NCBI RefSeq assembly: GCF_022879595.1
Contig: NZ_CP084266.1
Coordinates: forward strand, 744,001 to 808,000
DNA: 64,000 nucleotides
DNA from: Caballeronia sp. Lep1P3
GTDB taxonomy: Bacteria; Pseudomonadota; Gammaproteobacteria; Burkholderiales; Burkholderiaceae
Direction: 5' to 3'
The notes below the pieces were generated by a model. It was not told the DNA's origin, did no database searches, and saw only the letters and a program-made list of their open reading frames with translations. This document shows positions 1-10,162 of the stretch, piece after piece. Within the stretch, counting starts at the first letter, position 1. Every line of letters begins with the position of its first letter. A program made the position numbers and the translations under genes.

Positions 1-196
1 GAGGTTCAGGATTGCGCGCGACAGCGTGGACTTGCCGCAGCCCGATTCGCCGACGACGCCGAGCGTTTCGCCCGCGCGCAAGTCGAAGCTCACGCCGTCG
101 ACGGCTTTCAGGGTGCGCCCCGCCGCCCACGGCAAGCGGCTCTTCGCCTTCACCTTGAAATGCACGCGCATGTCGCGCACGGAGAGAATCGTTGCG

Positions 197-204
<8 letters not shown>
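1..204 (-). CDS. oppF: Oligopeptide ABC transporter ATPase OppF, 5' part only
   Basis: Second ATPase of a peptide importer. Only the first 68 codons lie in the window; the rest continues past the left edge. The translated start reads MSDATILSVRDMRVHFKVK, and a Walker A motif GESGCGKST is visible around residues 52-60. The ATG lies inside the 3' end of oppD (8-nt overlap), which indicates translational coupling. OppF pairs with OppD to energise import through OppB/OppC. The family call rests on the N-terminal third and operon position, so the substrate (di- or oligopeptide) is open. Confidence 0.88.
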
Positions 205-1192
<988 letters not shown>

Positions 1193-1195
1193 GAC

Positions 1196-2086
1196 TCACC
1201 GGTCCTTGGGATCGAGCGCATCGCGCAGCCCGTCGCCGACAAAATTGATGCAATAAAGCGTGACCGACAGCAGCGCGGCCGGGAACAGCAGAATCCACGG
1301 CGAGGCTTCCATCACGCCGACGCCGTTCTGAATCAGCACGCCCCAGCTTGTCATCGGCTCCTGAACGCCAAGGCCGAGAAACGACAGGACGGACTCCGTG
1401 AGAATCACGCCCGGCACGGTGACGGTCGTATAAATCGCGACGATGCCGAGCAGATTAGGCACGACATGCCGCGCGATGATGCGCCGCGTCGGCACGCCGA
1501 TGGCGCGCGCGGCCTCGACGTATTCCTTCGAACGGATCGCGAGCGTCTGGCCGCGCACCACGCGCGCCATGTCCATCCACGAGAACACGGTGATGGTCAG
1601 CACAACCAGGTAGAACTCGCGTCCGAGCAACGTCACCATCAAAATCGCGATGAGCAGATACGGAATGGCGTACATCATGTCGACGACGCGCATCATCGCG
1701 TTATCCACGCGCCCGCCGACGAAGCCCGCAATCGCGCCCCACACGATGCCGAGCGTGACCGAACTCAGCGTGGCGAGCGCGCCGATCATCAGCGACACGC
1801 GCCCGCCCACGAGACAGCGCACAAGCAGATCGCGGCCGGTTTCGTCGGTGCCGAAGAGGTGCCAGTTGGTGAAAGTGGGCGGCACGCTCATCGCGTTCCA
1901 GTCGGCGGAATCGAACTGATTCGGCAAGAACCACGGCCCGGCGATGCATGCGAGCGTGATCGCGACGAGAAGCGCGAGGCTCGCCACCGCCGCCCGGTTG
2001 CGCACGAATCGCGCGCGAGCGTCCTGCCACGGACTGCGGCCCGCGACGGCCTTTTCCAACATGGGCGCCAGAGAAGCAGATTTCAT
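1196..2086 (-). CDS. oppC: Oligopeptide ABC transporter permease OppC
   Basis: Inner-membrane permease of the peptide importer, 296 aa. The start at MKSASLAPML is chosen because GAAAGG lies about 8 nt upstream; an in-frame ATG 14 codons earlier has no such site and would sit inside oppB. One N-terminal transmembrane segment (AAVASLALLVAITLACIAGP) is followed by a periplasmic loop with the GTDETGRD motif common to OppC/DppC, then the BPD_transp_1 domain with an EAA loop (EAARAIGVP...). It is 10 nt from oppB. Confidence 0.92.
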   Translation of the reverse strand: MKSASLAPMLEKAVAGRSPWQDARARFVRNRAAVASLALLVAITLACIAGPWFLPNQFDSADWNAMSVPPTFTNWHLFGTDETGRDLLVRCLVGGRVSLMIGALATLSSVTLGIVWGAIAGFVGGRVDNAMMRVVDMMYAIPYLLIAILMVTLLGREFYLVVLTITVFSWMDMARVVRGQTLAIRSKEYVEAARAIGVPTRRIIARHVVPNLLGIVAIYTTVTVPGVILTESVLSFLGLGVQEPMTSWGVLIQNGVGVMEASPWILLFPAALLSVTLYCINFVGDGLRDALDPKDR

Positions 2087-2096
2087 CGCACGCCTT

Positions 2097-3017
2097 TCAG
2101 TAGCGAATTTTCGGGTCGAGCCACGCATACGCGAGATCGACCAGCAGATTGAGCAGCACGGCGACGACGGTGACCAGCACGACGAGACCCAGCACGAGCG
2201 TGTAGTCGCGATTGGCGGCGCCGTTCACGATCAGCTTGCCGATGCCCGGCAGCGAGAACACGGATTCGGTGACGACCGCCGCCGTGATCGACGAGATCGC
2301 CAGCGGCCCGATGACGGACACCACAGGAATGAGCGTGGGCTTGAGCGCGTGGCGCAGCACGATGGCGCGCAGCGGCAGACCCTTTGCGCGCGCGGTGCGA
2401 ATGTACGGCGCGTTCATCACTTCGATCAGGCTCGCGCGCGTGACACGGCCGACCGTCGCGACGTTGATCATGACGAGCAGCGCGACCGGCAGCACCATGT
2501 AGCGCACGTCGAAGCCGTTCCAGCCGCCGGCGGGCAGCCACTTGAGACCGATGGCGAACACGAGAATCAGCACCGGGCCGATGACGAACGACGGAAACGC
2601 GTTGCCCGCATTGCTGACGAGCATCACCGCGTAATCCGCGATGCTGTTGCGCCGCAGCGCCGCCGCCATGCCGAGCAGCACGCCGGTGACGATGGCGAGC
2701 GCCATCGACACGCCGCCGATTGCCAGCGACACCGGCAGCGCGCGCAACACGAGATCGTTCACGCTCCAGTCCGCATAGCGGAAAGAAGCGCCGAGGTCGC
2801 CGTGCAAGAGGCCGTCGAGATAGAGCAGGTACTGCTTCCACAACGGCTCGCCGAGGCGATACTTGGCCTGCAGGTTCGCAAGCACTTCGGCGGACACCTT
2901 GCGCTCGCTGTCGAACGGGCCGCCGGGCGTCGCGTGCAGAAGCAGATAGCAGACCGTGACCACGATCAGCAGCGTCGGCAGCGTAAGCAGCACGCGCCGC
3001 AACGTATAAGACCACAT
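2097..3017 (-). CDS. oppB: Oligopeptide ABC transporter permease OppB
   Basis: Partner permease of OppC, 306 aa. It starts with a classic OppB/DppB first membrane helix (YTLRRVLLTLPTLLIVVTVCY), followed by the motif ATPGGPFDSER and five further hydrophobic segments. The EAA-type coupling loop (ARAKGLPLRAIVLRHALKP) contacts the ATPases. The C-terminal sequence AWLDPKIRY is a family hallmark. It lies 16 nt downstream of the binding-protein gene, so it is read from the same promoter. Confidence 0.93.
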   Translation of the reverse strand: MWSYTLRRVLLTLPTLLIVVTVCYLLLHATPGGPFDSERKVSAEVLANLQAKYRLGEPLWKQYLLYLDGLLHGDLGASFRYADWSVNDLVLRALPVSLAIGGVSMALAIVTGVLLGMAAALRRNSIADYAVMLVSNAGNAFPSFVIGPVLILVFAIGLKWLPAGGWNGFDVRYMVLPVALLVMINVATVGRVTRASLIEVMNAPYIRTARAKGLPLRAIVLRHALKPTLIPVVSVIGPLAISSITAAVVTESVFSLPGIGKLIVNGAANRDYTLVLGLVVLVTVVAVLLNLLVDLAYAWLDPKIRY

Positions 3018-3033
3018 GAGAGCTTCCTTGCCG

Positions 3034-4644
3034 TCAATGCTTGACGATGTAGAGGTCCTTGCTGCCGTAGTGATCCATCGGATTCTTCACGGAATAACCG
3101 CCGACATAGCTCCCGACGAGGCGCGGCAAGCCGTACTGGAGCAGCGGCAGCATCGGATAGTCGTCCATCACGGTCTTCGCCGCTTCCGTCATCAGGCGCC
3201 TGCGCTTGACGAGATCGGTGCTCTCGCCCGCTTCCTTGATGAGCGCCTCGGCTTTCGGATTGCAGTTGAAGTTGTCGTTCTGTTCGGACTTGCACTGCAC
3301 GAGCGTCAGAAAGGTCGTTGCGTCGTTGTAATCCGCCACCCAGCCGTTGCGCGCGATCTGATAGTCGCCGTCATGGCGCTTCTTTAGCAGCACCTTGAAC
3401 TCCATCGATTCGATGTCCATCGCGAGGCCGAGCTTCGTCTTCCATTCGGACGCCATGAAGATCGCCATCTTCTTGTTGTAGTCGCTCGTGTTCATCGCGA
3501 AGCGCAATTTCGTGCCGGGCTTCACGCCCGCCTGCTCCAGGAGCTTCTTCGCTTCGGCGACGCGCTTGTCCATCGGCCAGGCGGCCCACTCGTAGCTGGA
3601 CACATCCGCGCCGCTCACGCCCTGCGGCATCAGGCCGTAGCTCGGCGTCTGGCCGTCGGCTGTGACGCGCTGCGCGAGCAGTTCGCGGTCGATCACCATC
3701 GAAAGCGCCTTGCGCACGCGAACGTCTTTCAAAAGCGGGTCGCGGTTGTTGAAACTGTAGTAGCGCGTGCCGAGAATCAGCGAGTTGCGGATGTCGTTCG
3801 GAAACTGCTGGCGATATTTCGCGTAGGTGCCGGTCGGCAACTGATACGTCATGTCGTTCTCGCCGGACTGGAAGAGCTTGACGTCGGTGTTTTCGTCTTC
3901 GATCGGCAGATAAGTCACCTGCGTCAACTGGACGTGATCCTTGTCCCAGTAAGTCGCGTTCTTCGCGATCACGAGCTTGCTGTTGACCTGCCAGTCTTTC
4001 AACTGGAACGGACCATTGCTGACGAGCTTGCCGGGCTTGGTCCAGTCCTTGCCGAACTTCTCGACGCTCGCGCGATGCACCGGCGCGAAGTTCGCGTTCG
4101 ACATCAGTTCGGGCAAGAACGGCACGGGACTCGCGGTCTTGACTTCGAGCGTGTTCGCGTCAATGGCGCGCACGCCGAGCGCGCTCACCGGCTTCTTGCC
4201 CGCGACGATGTCCGCGCCGTTCAGCAGGAACGGCCCGAATACGCTGGCATACGGCGACGCCGTTTTCGGGGCGATGAAGCGCTGGCATCCGTAGACGAAG
4301 TCGTTCGCGGTGACGCTCTCGCCATTGGACCAGCGCGCGTTGTTGCGCAGATGGAAGATCCACGTCGTCGCGTCTTTTTGCTCCCACTTTTCCGCGACGC
4401 CCGGCACGACCGCGCCGTCGCCATTGGTGGCAGTCAGGCCCTCGAAAAGATCGCGCGCGAGATTCGCCGCGCCGACGCTCTCGACGAGCGCCGGATCGAG
4501 CGTCTCGACCTCGGAACCGTTGTTGCGCACCAGTTCCTGCTTCGCGGCGAGCGTGACGCCCGGCGGCACGACGGCGGCCGCCGCGGTATGGGACAGTGCG
4601 GCGAGCGCGAGCGCCGTCGTGGCAAAAGCAGCGAATGACTTCAT
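3034..4644 (-). CDS. oppA: Periplasmic oligopeptide-binding protein OppA
   Basis: Substrate receptor (SBP_bac_5 family) for the peptide importer, 536 aa. The start is set at MKSFAAFATT, which has AAGAGG about 7 nt upstream and begins a signal peptide (about residues 1-24, ending near SHTAAA). The frame stays open far upstream, but that part has no signal sequence or homology. Family signatures include NGSEVETLDPALVES near the N-terminus and the loop YGCQRFIAPKTASPYA. It is the first gene of oppABCDF. A leader hairpin lies about 60 nt upstream. Confidence 0.92.
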   Translation of the reverse strand: MKSFAAFATTALALAALSHTAAAAVVPPGVTLAAKQELVRNNGSEVETLDPALVESVGAANLARDLFEGLTATNGDGAVVPGVAEKWEQKDATTWIFHLRNNARWSNGESVTANDFVYGCQRFIAPKTASPYASVFGPFLLNGADIVAGKKPVSALGVRAIDANTLEVKTASPVPFLPELMSNANFAPVHRASVEKFGKDWTKPGKLVSNGPFQLKDWQVNSKLVIAKNATYWDKDHVQLTQVTYLPIEDENTDVKLFQSGENDMTYQLPTGTYAKYRQQFPNDIRNSLILGTRYYSFNNRDPLLKDVRVRKALSMVIDRELLAQRVTADGQTPSYGLMPQGVSGADVSSYEWAAWPMDKRVAEAKKLLEQAGVKPGTKLRFAMNTSDYNKKMAIFMASEWKTKLGLAMDIESMEFKVLLKKRHDGDYQIARNGWVADYNDATTFLTLVQCKSEQNDNFNCNPKAEALIKEAGESTDLVKRRRLMTEAAKTVMDDYPMLPLLQYGLPRLVGSYVGGYSVKNPMDHYGSKDLYIVKH

Positions 4645-4703
4645 CGAATTCCTCTTTCCTGTCTCGTTTGGTCTTGTCGTGAATGCATCGTCCCGGAGGC
4701 CGG

Positions 4704-4722
4704 TCCTTAGTGCGACTAAGGA
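4704..4722 (-). repeat. Perfect 8-bp inverted repeat in the oppA leader
   Basis: TCCTTAGT and ACTAAGGA are separated by GCG, about 60 nt before the oppA start. It could be an operator dyad or an mRNA hairpin. It is not followed by a T-run on the minus strand, so a terminator is unlikely. Confidence 0.45.
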
Positions 4723-4890
4723 AATGCGGCGAAGCGCGCCGGAACGCCGCAAGCATCCACGAGCGGTATTCAGTGCGCGTCCGGCTGCCGGCGAGTATTT
4801 CCCATGGACACGGCAGACGCCACCACTTATTCGCCCGATGACGAAATTTTTCGAATGACCGCGCGAAGCGGCGAAGAGAACAACAGACCA

Positions 4891-4925
4891 GCGCAGCGTC
4901 TCGCGAGAAATCCGCGACGCTGCGC
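4891..4925 (-). terminator. Possible terminator hairpin after the VOC gene
   Basis: GCGCAGCGTC pairs with GACGCTGCGC around an AT-richer loop, and the stem can be extended by a few pairs with a small bulge. It lies about 40 nt past the VOC stop codon. No T-run follows, so intrinsic termination is uncertain. Confidence 0.4.
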
Positions 4926-4963
4926 CGACAGGCGGGAAGAAACGAGAAGAAAGCGGAAAAGAA

Positions 4964-5437
4964 TCAGGCGCCGCCGCCGAAAAGCCGTTCGGCGCGGGCG
5001 CGCAACTCGTCGGGCGGCACGTCCTCCTTGTGAGTTGCGATCCACCAAACATGGCCGAACGGATCGCGCAGCTTGCCGCCGCGATCGCCGTAGAACTGGT
5101 CCGCGACCGCGCGCAGGATGGTCGCGCCCTCGTCTACCGCGCGTTGCACGACTGCATCGACGTCTTCCACGTATAGATGGAGCATGACCGGCGTGCCGCC
5201 GACCGCGAGCGGCCCCTTCACGTCCATTTCGGGAAACTCGTCGCTCAGATAGAACGGATTGCCGCCGATCAGCAATTCCGCATGCCCGATGCGCCCGCCC
5301 GGTTCCTGCATGCTGAAGACTTCGGTCGCGCCGAAAGCCTTCTTGTAGAAATCGATGGCCGTGACGCCGCCCGCCACCGCGATATACGGGATCACGCCAT
5401 GACGGCCTTCGGGGATCGGATCGACGTGTGCATTCAT
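4964..5437 (-). CDS. VOC-family (glyoxalase/bleomycin-resistance fold) protein
   Basis: 157-residue protein of the vicinal-oxygen-chelate superfamily, PhnB/YdfO-like subgroup. Two beta-alpha-beta-beta-beta modules are visible: one starts VIPYIAVAGGVTAIDFYKKAFGA and the second runs through LHLYVEDVDAVVQRAVDEGA to the C-terminal signature DPFGHVWWIATH. Candidate metal ligands are the His of RIGHAELLI, the acidic residues in the second module and His in GHVWW. The reaction cannot be named; such proteins range from dioxygenases to antibiotic-binding proteins. It is divergent from the SDR gene. Confidence 0.82.
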   Translation of the reverse strand: MNAHVDPIPEGRHGVIPYIAVAGGVTAIDFYKKAFGATEVFSMQEPGGRIGHAELLIGGNPFYLSDEFPEMDVKGPLAVGGTPVMLHLYVEDVDAVVQRAVDEGATILRAVADQFYGDRGGKLRDPFGHVWWIATHKEDVPPDELRARAERLFGGGA

Positions 5438-5617
5438 GACTGCCTCCTGAATTAGGCAAGGTTAGCGAGCGCCTGCGCTGCGAAAAGGCGCAACCGTCAT
5501 GGTGCCGTTTCCGGCCGTGCGCCGTAAAGCGCTGACCGGCGCACGCCGCGTCGAAGAACATAATTTCACCAATCGCTTCATACTCTCGATCATTCCCCTG
5601 AACGAAACGGAGCACTC

Positions 5618-6379
5618 ATGCACGACCTCAAAGGCAAGTCGGTCCTGATCACCGGCGCGAGCACCGGCATCGGCGCGGCGGCGGCGCGCGCGTTCGGGCG
5701 TTACGGCGCGAACGTCGCCGTGCACTACAACAACTCGAAGGACAAGGCGGAGGACGTTGCGAAGGACGTGCGCGCGCTCGGCGTCTCGGCGATCACCGTA
5801 CACGCGGACGTGCGCGATTCGAACGCGATCGCCGCCGCCGTCGCGCAGACCGTCGATGCGTTCGGGAAGATCGACGTGCTCATCAACAACGCGGGCAGTC
5901 TCGTGAAACGCGAGCCGCTCGAATCCGCGAGCGACGAACTCTTCGACGAGATCATGCATATCAACGCGCGTTCGGTCGTCGCGTTCACGCGCGCCGCGCT
6001 GCCGTCGCTGCGCTCGGGCGGCGGCGGCTCGATCATCAACGTGACCTCGGTGGCGGCGCGCAACGGCGGCGGGCCGGGCGCGCTGCTGTATGCCGCATCG
6101 AAGGGATTCGTCAGCACCATCACGAAAGGCATGGCGAAGGAGTTCGTCGCGGACCGCATCCGCGTGAACGCTGTCGCGCCGGGCGTCATCGAAACGCCGT
6201 TTCACGACCGCTTCACGACGCCGGAGCAACTCGACGCGTTTCGCAAGGCCATTCCGATGGGCTTCGTCGGCGAGCCGGACGATTGCAGCGGCGCGTTTCT
6301 GTACCTCGCGTCCGAGGCGATGTCGCGTTACGTGACCGGGCAGATCATCGACGTCAATGGCGGCCAGTTGATGCCCTGA
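5618..6379 (+). CDS. Short-chain dehydrogenase/reductase (SDR)
   Basis: 253-residue classical SDR, probably NAD(P)-dependent. The cofactor motif TGASTGIG is at residues 12-19, NNAG at 90-93, and the catalytic set Ser144, Tyr158, Lys162 (YAASK) is complete. The C-terminal VNAVAPGVIETPF and GQIIDVNGGQLMP are standard for the 3-oxoacyl-ACP reductase/glucose dehydrogenase-like group. GGAGCACTC precedes the ATG. It stands alone: the next gene downstream has its own ribosome site and an unrelated role. The substrate is unknown. Confidence 0.88.
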   Translation: MHDLKGKSVLITGASTGIGAAAARAFGRYGANVAVHYNNSKDKAEDVAKDVRALGVSAITVHADVRDSNAIAAAVAQTVDAFGKIDVLINNAGSLVKREPLESASDELFDEIMHINARSVVAFTRAALPSLRSGGGGSIINVTSVAARNGGGPGALLYAASKGFVSTITKGMAKEFVADRIRVNAVAPGVIETPFHDRFTTPEQLDAFRKAIPMGFVGEPDDCSGAFLYLASEAMSRYVTGQIIDVNGGQLMP

Positions 6380-6427
6380 GCGTGGTATAAGCCAGGACTT
6401 CCCGTCGAAGAAAGGAGAACGCAGGAG

Positions 6428-8161
6428 ATGCCGTTGAACCAGCAACATCGCTTTCGATCCCTCGCGCTCGCGGCCGTTGCCGCCGCCGCGTTCAGCGTGG
6501 CGGGCTTCGTCGAAACGTCGCCCGCGTATGCAAAGACTTCGGGCACGCAGCCCCAGGTTCTGACTGCCTCGGCGGTTGCCGTCGCCGACAAGTTCGCCGC
6601 CGACACCGCCGCGCAGATCTTCAGGCAAGGCGGCAACGCGGTCGATGCCGCCGTCGCCATCGCGTTCACGCTCGCGGTCACGTATCCGGAAGCCGGCAAC
6701 ATCGGCGGCGGCGGATTCATGACGCTCTACGTGGACCATCGGCCGTACTTCCTCGACTATCGCGAACGCGCGCCGATGTCCGCGACGCGCAACATGTATC
6801 TCGACGACAAGGGCGAAGTCATCAAGGGCATGAGCCTTTACGGGCATCGCGCGGTGGGCGTGCCGGGCACCGTCGAAGGCATGTGGGAAGCGCAGAAGCG
6901 CTTCGGCAAGCTGAAGTGGAAACAGGTGCTCGCGCCCGCGATCAAGTACGCGCAGGACGGTTTCGTCGTCGACGATCAGCTCATCCAGCGGCGCGACCGC
7001 GCATCGAAGGACTTCGCCGGCAAGACGAACTTCGATCTCTACTTCGGCAGCATGAAGGCGGGCGAGGTCTTCAAGCAGCCGGATCTCGCGCAGACGCTGC
7101 AGCGCATCGCCGACAAGGGCGCGAAAGGCTTCTACGAAGGCAAGACCGCCGAACTGATCGCGACGTCGATGACCGGCCACGGCCTCATCACCGCGCGCGA
7201 TCTCGCGGACTACAAGGCGGTATGGCGTCAGCCGGTCGTCGCGAGCTGGAACGGCTATCGCGTGATCACCGCGCCGCCGCCGAGTTCGGGCGGCGTCGGC
7301 CTCGTCCAGTTGCTGAAGATGAAAGCCGATCTCAAGGACAAGTTCGACGGCGTGCCGCTCGACTCCGCGCAGTACATTCACCTCGTCGCGGAAATCGAAA
7401 AACGCGTGTTCGCCGACCGCGCGCAGTATCTCGGCGATCCGGACTTCTACAAGGTGCCCGTCGCGCAACTGATCGACGACGACTACATCCTCAAGCGCGC
7501 GCAGGAAGTGAATCCCGATGTGCCGTCCGACACGAAGAGCGTGCAGCCGGGCCTCGGCACGTCGATGCCGGAGAAGGCCGAAACCACGCACTTTTCGGTC
7601 GTCGACAAGTGGGGCAACGCAGTGTCGAACACGTACACGATCAACGGCTATTTCGGCTCGGGCGTGGTCGCTGAAGGCACGGGCATCGTGTTGAACGACG
7701 AAATGGACGACTTCTCCGCGAAGCCGGGCGTCGCGAACATGTTCGGCGTGGTCGGCAGCGATGCGAACGCCATCGCGCCGAAGAAGCGCCCGCTCTCGTC
7801 GATGACGCCGACCATCCTCACGAAGGACGACCAGGTCGCGATGGTGATCGGCACGCCGGGCGGCTCGCGCATCTTCACGTCGATCTTCCAGGTGCTCTCG
7901 AACGTGTACGACTTCGAGATGCCGCTGCCGGAAGCCGTCGGCGCAACGCGCTTTCATCATCAGTTGCTGCCGCCGAACACGATCTACCAGGAGCCGTATC
8001 ACCAGCTCGATCCGGATGTCGTGAAGGCGCTCGAAGCGAAGGGCTACACGTTCACGATGCAGGGCTTCAACGGCGACATCCAGGCGATCCGCATCAACGG
8101 CGAAACGCCCGAGCCGATGTCCGATCCGCGCGGACGCGGCGTATCGCGCGTCATTCAGTGA
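6428..8161 (+). CDS. ggt: Gamma-glutamyltransferase (glutathione hydrolase) precursor
   Basis: 577-residue Ntn-hydrolase that cleaves gamma-glutamyl bonds of glutathione in the periplasm. A signal peptide ends around AYA (residue 36). The self-processing and catalytic threonine is Thr386 in ETTHFSVVD, equivalent to the T391 region of the E. coli enzyme. Other hallmarks are GGNAVDAA, GGGGFMT, the substrate-binding RERAPM, and PLSSMTPT and GTPGGSRI in the small subunit. The ATG follows AGGAG. A strong terminator hairpin follows the stop codon. Confidence 0.95.
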   Translation: MPLNQQHRFRSLALAAVAAAAFSVAGFVETSPAYAKTSGTQPQVLTASAVAVADKFAADTAAQIFRQGGNAVDAAVAIAFTLAVTYPEAGNIGGGGFMTLYVDHRPYFLDYRERAPMSATRNMYLDDKGEVIKGMSLYGHRAVGVPGTVEGMWEAQKRFGKLKWKQVLAPAIKYAQDGFVVDDQLIQRRDRASKDFAGKTNFDLYFGSMKAGEVFKQPDLAQTLQRIADKGAKGFYEGKTAELIATSMTGHGLITARDLADYKAVWRQPVVASWNGYRVITAPPPSSGGVGLVQLLKMKADLKDKFDGVPLDSAQYIHLVAEIEKRVFADRAQYLGDPDFYKVPVAQLIDDDYILKRAQEVNPDVPSDTKSVQPGLGTSMPEKAETTHFSVVDKWGNAVSNTYTINGYFGSGVVAEGTGIVLNDEMDDFSAKPGVANMFGVVGSDANAIAPKKRPLSSMTPTILTKDDQVAMVIGTPGGSRIFTSIFQVLSNVYDFEMPLPEAVGATRFHHQLLPPNTIYQEPYHQLDPDVVKALEAKGYTFTMQGFNGDIQAIRINGETPEPMSDPRGRGVSRVIQ

Positions 8162-8190
8162 AGCGCCCGCGCGCCGGATGACTGCTCGCT

Positions 8191-8223
8191 GCCGGACTAG
8201 GCGTTTGCCCTAGTCCGGCTTTC
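8191..8223 (+). terminator. Intrinsic terminator after ggt
   Basis: An 11-bp perfect stem GCCGGACTAGG / CCTAGTCCGGC with a 7-nt loop, followed by a short T stretch (TTTC). It lies 30 nt past the ggt stop codon. Confidence 0.75.
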
Positions 8224-8486
8224 GCAGCGTCCGCTCCTAAGCCCGCGCCGCGTGGATTCTCAGAAATATAAGAATGTTGGCATGAGCGGCATGTTTTTCG
8301 CGGGATTGGACCCCGCGTTTCCTTCCCCTAGTCTCTGTCCTGACCGAGTGCAGCTTCTTCCCGAATCGCGCGACGCACCCGGCGCCATCCAGAACATATA
8401 TACGAGACGACCCTGACGACGGACCCGCAGCACGCATCGACGCGCGCACGGCTGTCCGTTTCAGCGTGCTGATAAAGGAGCAGCTC
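8224..8486 (+). promoter_or_regulatory. Leader region of the NCS2 permease gene
   Basis: Noncoding stretch between the ggt terminator and the permease. AT-rich patches (AAATATAAGAATG and AACATATATACG) could be promoter elements. A small stem CGCGGG...CCCGCG lies about 170 nt before the start codon. A purine- or xanthine-sensing RNA would suit the gene, but I cannot match a known aptamer. Confidence 0.3.
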
Positions 8487-9887
8487 ATGTTGGAATCCCC
8501 CGCGCAGCAGCTTGGCGATATCCCTTCCGCCGAATCCGAGGTGCGCGTCGAGCGCGCCGGCGGCGGCTTTCTCGATCGCTATTTCGGCATTTCCAGAGCC
8601 GGCAGTACGCAGAAACGCGAAGTCGTCGCGGGCGTGACGACCTTCCTCGCGATGGTCTATTCCGTCTTCGTCGTGCCGGGCATGCTCGGCAAGGCGGGGT
8701 TCGACACGAGCGCGGTGTTCGTCGCCGTGTGTCTCACGACGGCGTTCGGCTCGCTCCTGATGGGCGTGTGGGCGCGCCTGCCGATCGCCATCGGCTGCGC
8801 GATTTCGCTCACGGCGTTCACCGCGTTCGGACTCGTGCTGGGCAAGGGGCTGTCGCCCGCCATCGCGCTCGGCGCGGTGTTTCTCATGGGCGTGGTTTTC
8901 ACGGCGATCTCCGTGACCGGCGTGCGCTCGTGGATTCTGCGTAATCTGCCGACGGGCGTGGCGCACGGCACGGGCATCGGCATCGGGCTGTTTCTGCTGC
9001 TGATCGCATCGAACGATGTCGGGCTGATCGTCAAGAATCCCGCGCCCGGCATGCCGGTTTCGCTCGGGCACATCACGGCGTTTCCGGTGCTGATGTCCGT
9101 GCTCGGTCTCGCTGCCATCTTCGGACTGGAGCGCCGGCGCGTGCCGGGCGGCATCTTGCTCGTGGTGATCGGACTGTCGGCGATCGGGCTCGTCTTCGAT
9201 CCGTCCGTGCGCTATCACGGCGTCTTCGCGTGGCCGGCGTTGTCCGCGCCGGGCCACGCGTCGCTGATCGGCGCAATGGACATCAAGGGCGCGCTGTCGA
9301 TGGCGGTGCTGCCGAGCGTGCTGGCGCTCGTGATGACCGCCGTGTTCGACGCCACCGGCACGATCCGCGCCGTCGCGGGGCAGGCGGGCCAGATCGACGC
9401 GAACGGGCGCATCGTCAACGGCGGCCGCGCGCTGACGGCCGATTCGCTCAGTTCCATTTTCTCGGCGTGCTTTGGCGGCGCGCCGGCGGCGGCTTACATC
9501 GAATCGTCGGTGGGCGTCGCGGCGGGCGCGAAGACCGGTCTCGCGGCGAGCGTCGTCGGCGCGCTGTTTCTCGCCGTGATGTTCCTGTCGCCGCTCGCGG
9601 GCCTCGTGCCCTCCTACGCGACCGCGCCGGCGCTCATGTACGTCGGCCTGCTGATGCTCGGCAACGTCAGCAAATTGCATATGGACGACACCGTCGACAC
9701 GATGTCCGGCCTCGTCTGCGCGGTGTTCATCGTGCTGACGGCGAACATCGTGACGGGCATCATGCTGGGGTTCTGCACGCTGGTGATCGGCCGGATCGTC
9801 GCGGGCGAGATCCGCAAGCTGAACGTGGGCACGGTGGCGATCGCGGTCGTGCTGGCGGTGTTCTATCTCGGCGGCTGGGCGATCTGA
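8487..9887 (+). CDS. NCS2-family purine permease
   Basis: 466-residue proton-driven nucleobase permease of the AzgA/PbuG/AdeP subgroup of NCS2. The start ATG is 6 nt after AAAGGAG; a GTG seven codons upstream has no ribosome site. Family motifs include [19 protein letters not shown] at the N-terminus, [12 protein letters not shown] and [15 protein letters not shown], where substrate-binding residues lie in this subgroup, and [14 protein letters not shown]. About a dozen hydrophobic segments are present. Guanine, hypoxanthine or adenine is the likely substrate; the sequence does not decide. Confidence 0.88.
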   Translation: MLESPAQQLGDIPSAESEVRVERAGGGFLDRYFGISRAGSTQKREVVAGVTTFLAMVYSVFVVPGMLGKAGFDTSAVFVAVCLTTAFGSLLMGVWARLPIAIGCAISLTAFTAFGLVLGKGLSPAIALGAVFLMGVVFTAISVTGVRSWILRNLPTGVAHGTGIGIGLFLLLIASNDVGLIVKNPAPGMPVSLGHITAFPVLMSVLGLAAIFGLERRRVPGGILLVVIGLSAIGLVFDPSVRYHGVFAWPALSAPGHASLIGAMDIKGALSMAVLPSVLALVMTAVFDATGTIRAVAGQAGQIDANGRIVNGGRALTADSLSSIFSACFGGAPAAAYIESSVGVAAGAKTGLAASVVGALFLAVMFLSPLAGLVPSYATAPALMYVGLLMLGNVSKLHMDDTVDTMSGLVCAVFIVLTANIVTGIMLGFCTLVIGRIVAGEIRKLNVGTVAIAVVLAVFYLGGWAI

Positions 9888-9931
9888 CGCGGTTCGATCG
9901 CTGAAAACGCGCTTGCGCGACGTCCAGACGA

Positions 9932-9967
9932 CAAAGCCCCCGGAAGCTGTTGCTTCCGGGGGCTTTG
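9932..9967 (+). terminator. Strong bidirectional terminator
   Basis: A 16-bp perfect stem (CAAAGCCCCCGGAAGC with its complement) closes a TGTT loop. A/T ends on both sides allow use by the permease gene and by the small minus-strand gene. Confidence 0.88.
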
Positions 9968-10012
9968 TCTCAATGCGAATGCGCTTTGACCGGGCGTCTG
10001 GCTGAATCCGTC

Positions 10013-10162
10013 TTACTTACGGCGATACGCTTCAACCATGATCTCGCAGTTTTGCAGATGCAGTTGCAGCGCGCGATTCCACTCGCGACGCACGACAGCC
10101 TTCGCTGCGCGCACCCACGAACCGAACGAAACGAGAACAGATTGTTGAGTGGTGGTCTTCAT
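10013..10162 (-). CDS. 49-residue basic hypothetical protein
   Basis: A short frame starting MKTTTQQSVLVSFGSWVRAA and ending EIMVEAYRRK, rich in Arg/Lys (an RREWNR segment), probably one amphipathic helix. Support comes from good third-position GC, isolation between a strong terminator on its 3' side and an AT-rich 5' region with a TATAGT box and the dyad-like GGGTTATCCCC, and the lack of any alternative gene. The ribosome site (GAGAG) is modest. I recognise no family. It could be a small regulator or a nucleic-acid-binding peptide; function unknown. Confidence 0.55.
   Translation of the reverse strand: MKTTTQQSVLVSFGSWVRAAKAVVRREWNRALQLHLQNCEIMVEAYRRK

Larger units (their letters stand above)
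4645..4963 (-). other. Intergenic region carrying the opp operon leader
   Basis: About 320 nt between the VOC gene and oppA, both on the minus strand. It must hold the opp promoter, but I see no convincing -35/-10 pair. Two structures stand out: a short hairpin (TCCTTAGT-GCG-ACTAAGGA) in the likely oppA leader, and a GC-rich inverted repeat nearer the VOC stop codon. Short open frames here have no ribosome site or recognisable product. Confidence 0.5.

Noticed and set aside
5462..8002. 846-residue open frame on the minus strand
   Set aside because: It is antisense to the SDR and ggt genes, whose motifs are complete. The translation is Arg/His/Ala-rich and low in order, as expected from the reverse of GC-rich coding DNA.
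8224..8486. Possible xanthine or guanine riboswitch before the NCS2 permease
   Set aside because: The gene type would suit one, but I cannot align the leader to a known purine aptamer by eye. A covariance scan would decide.
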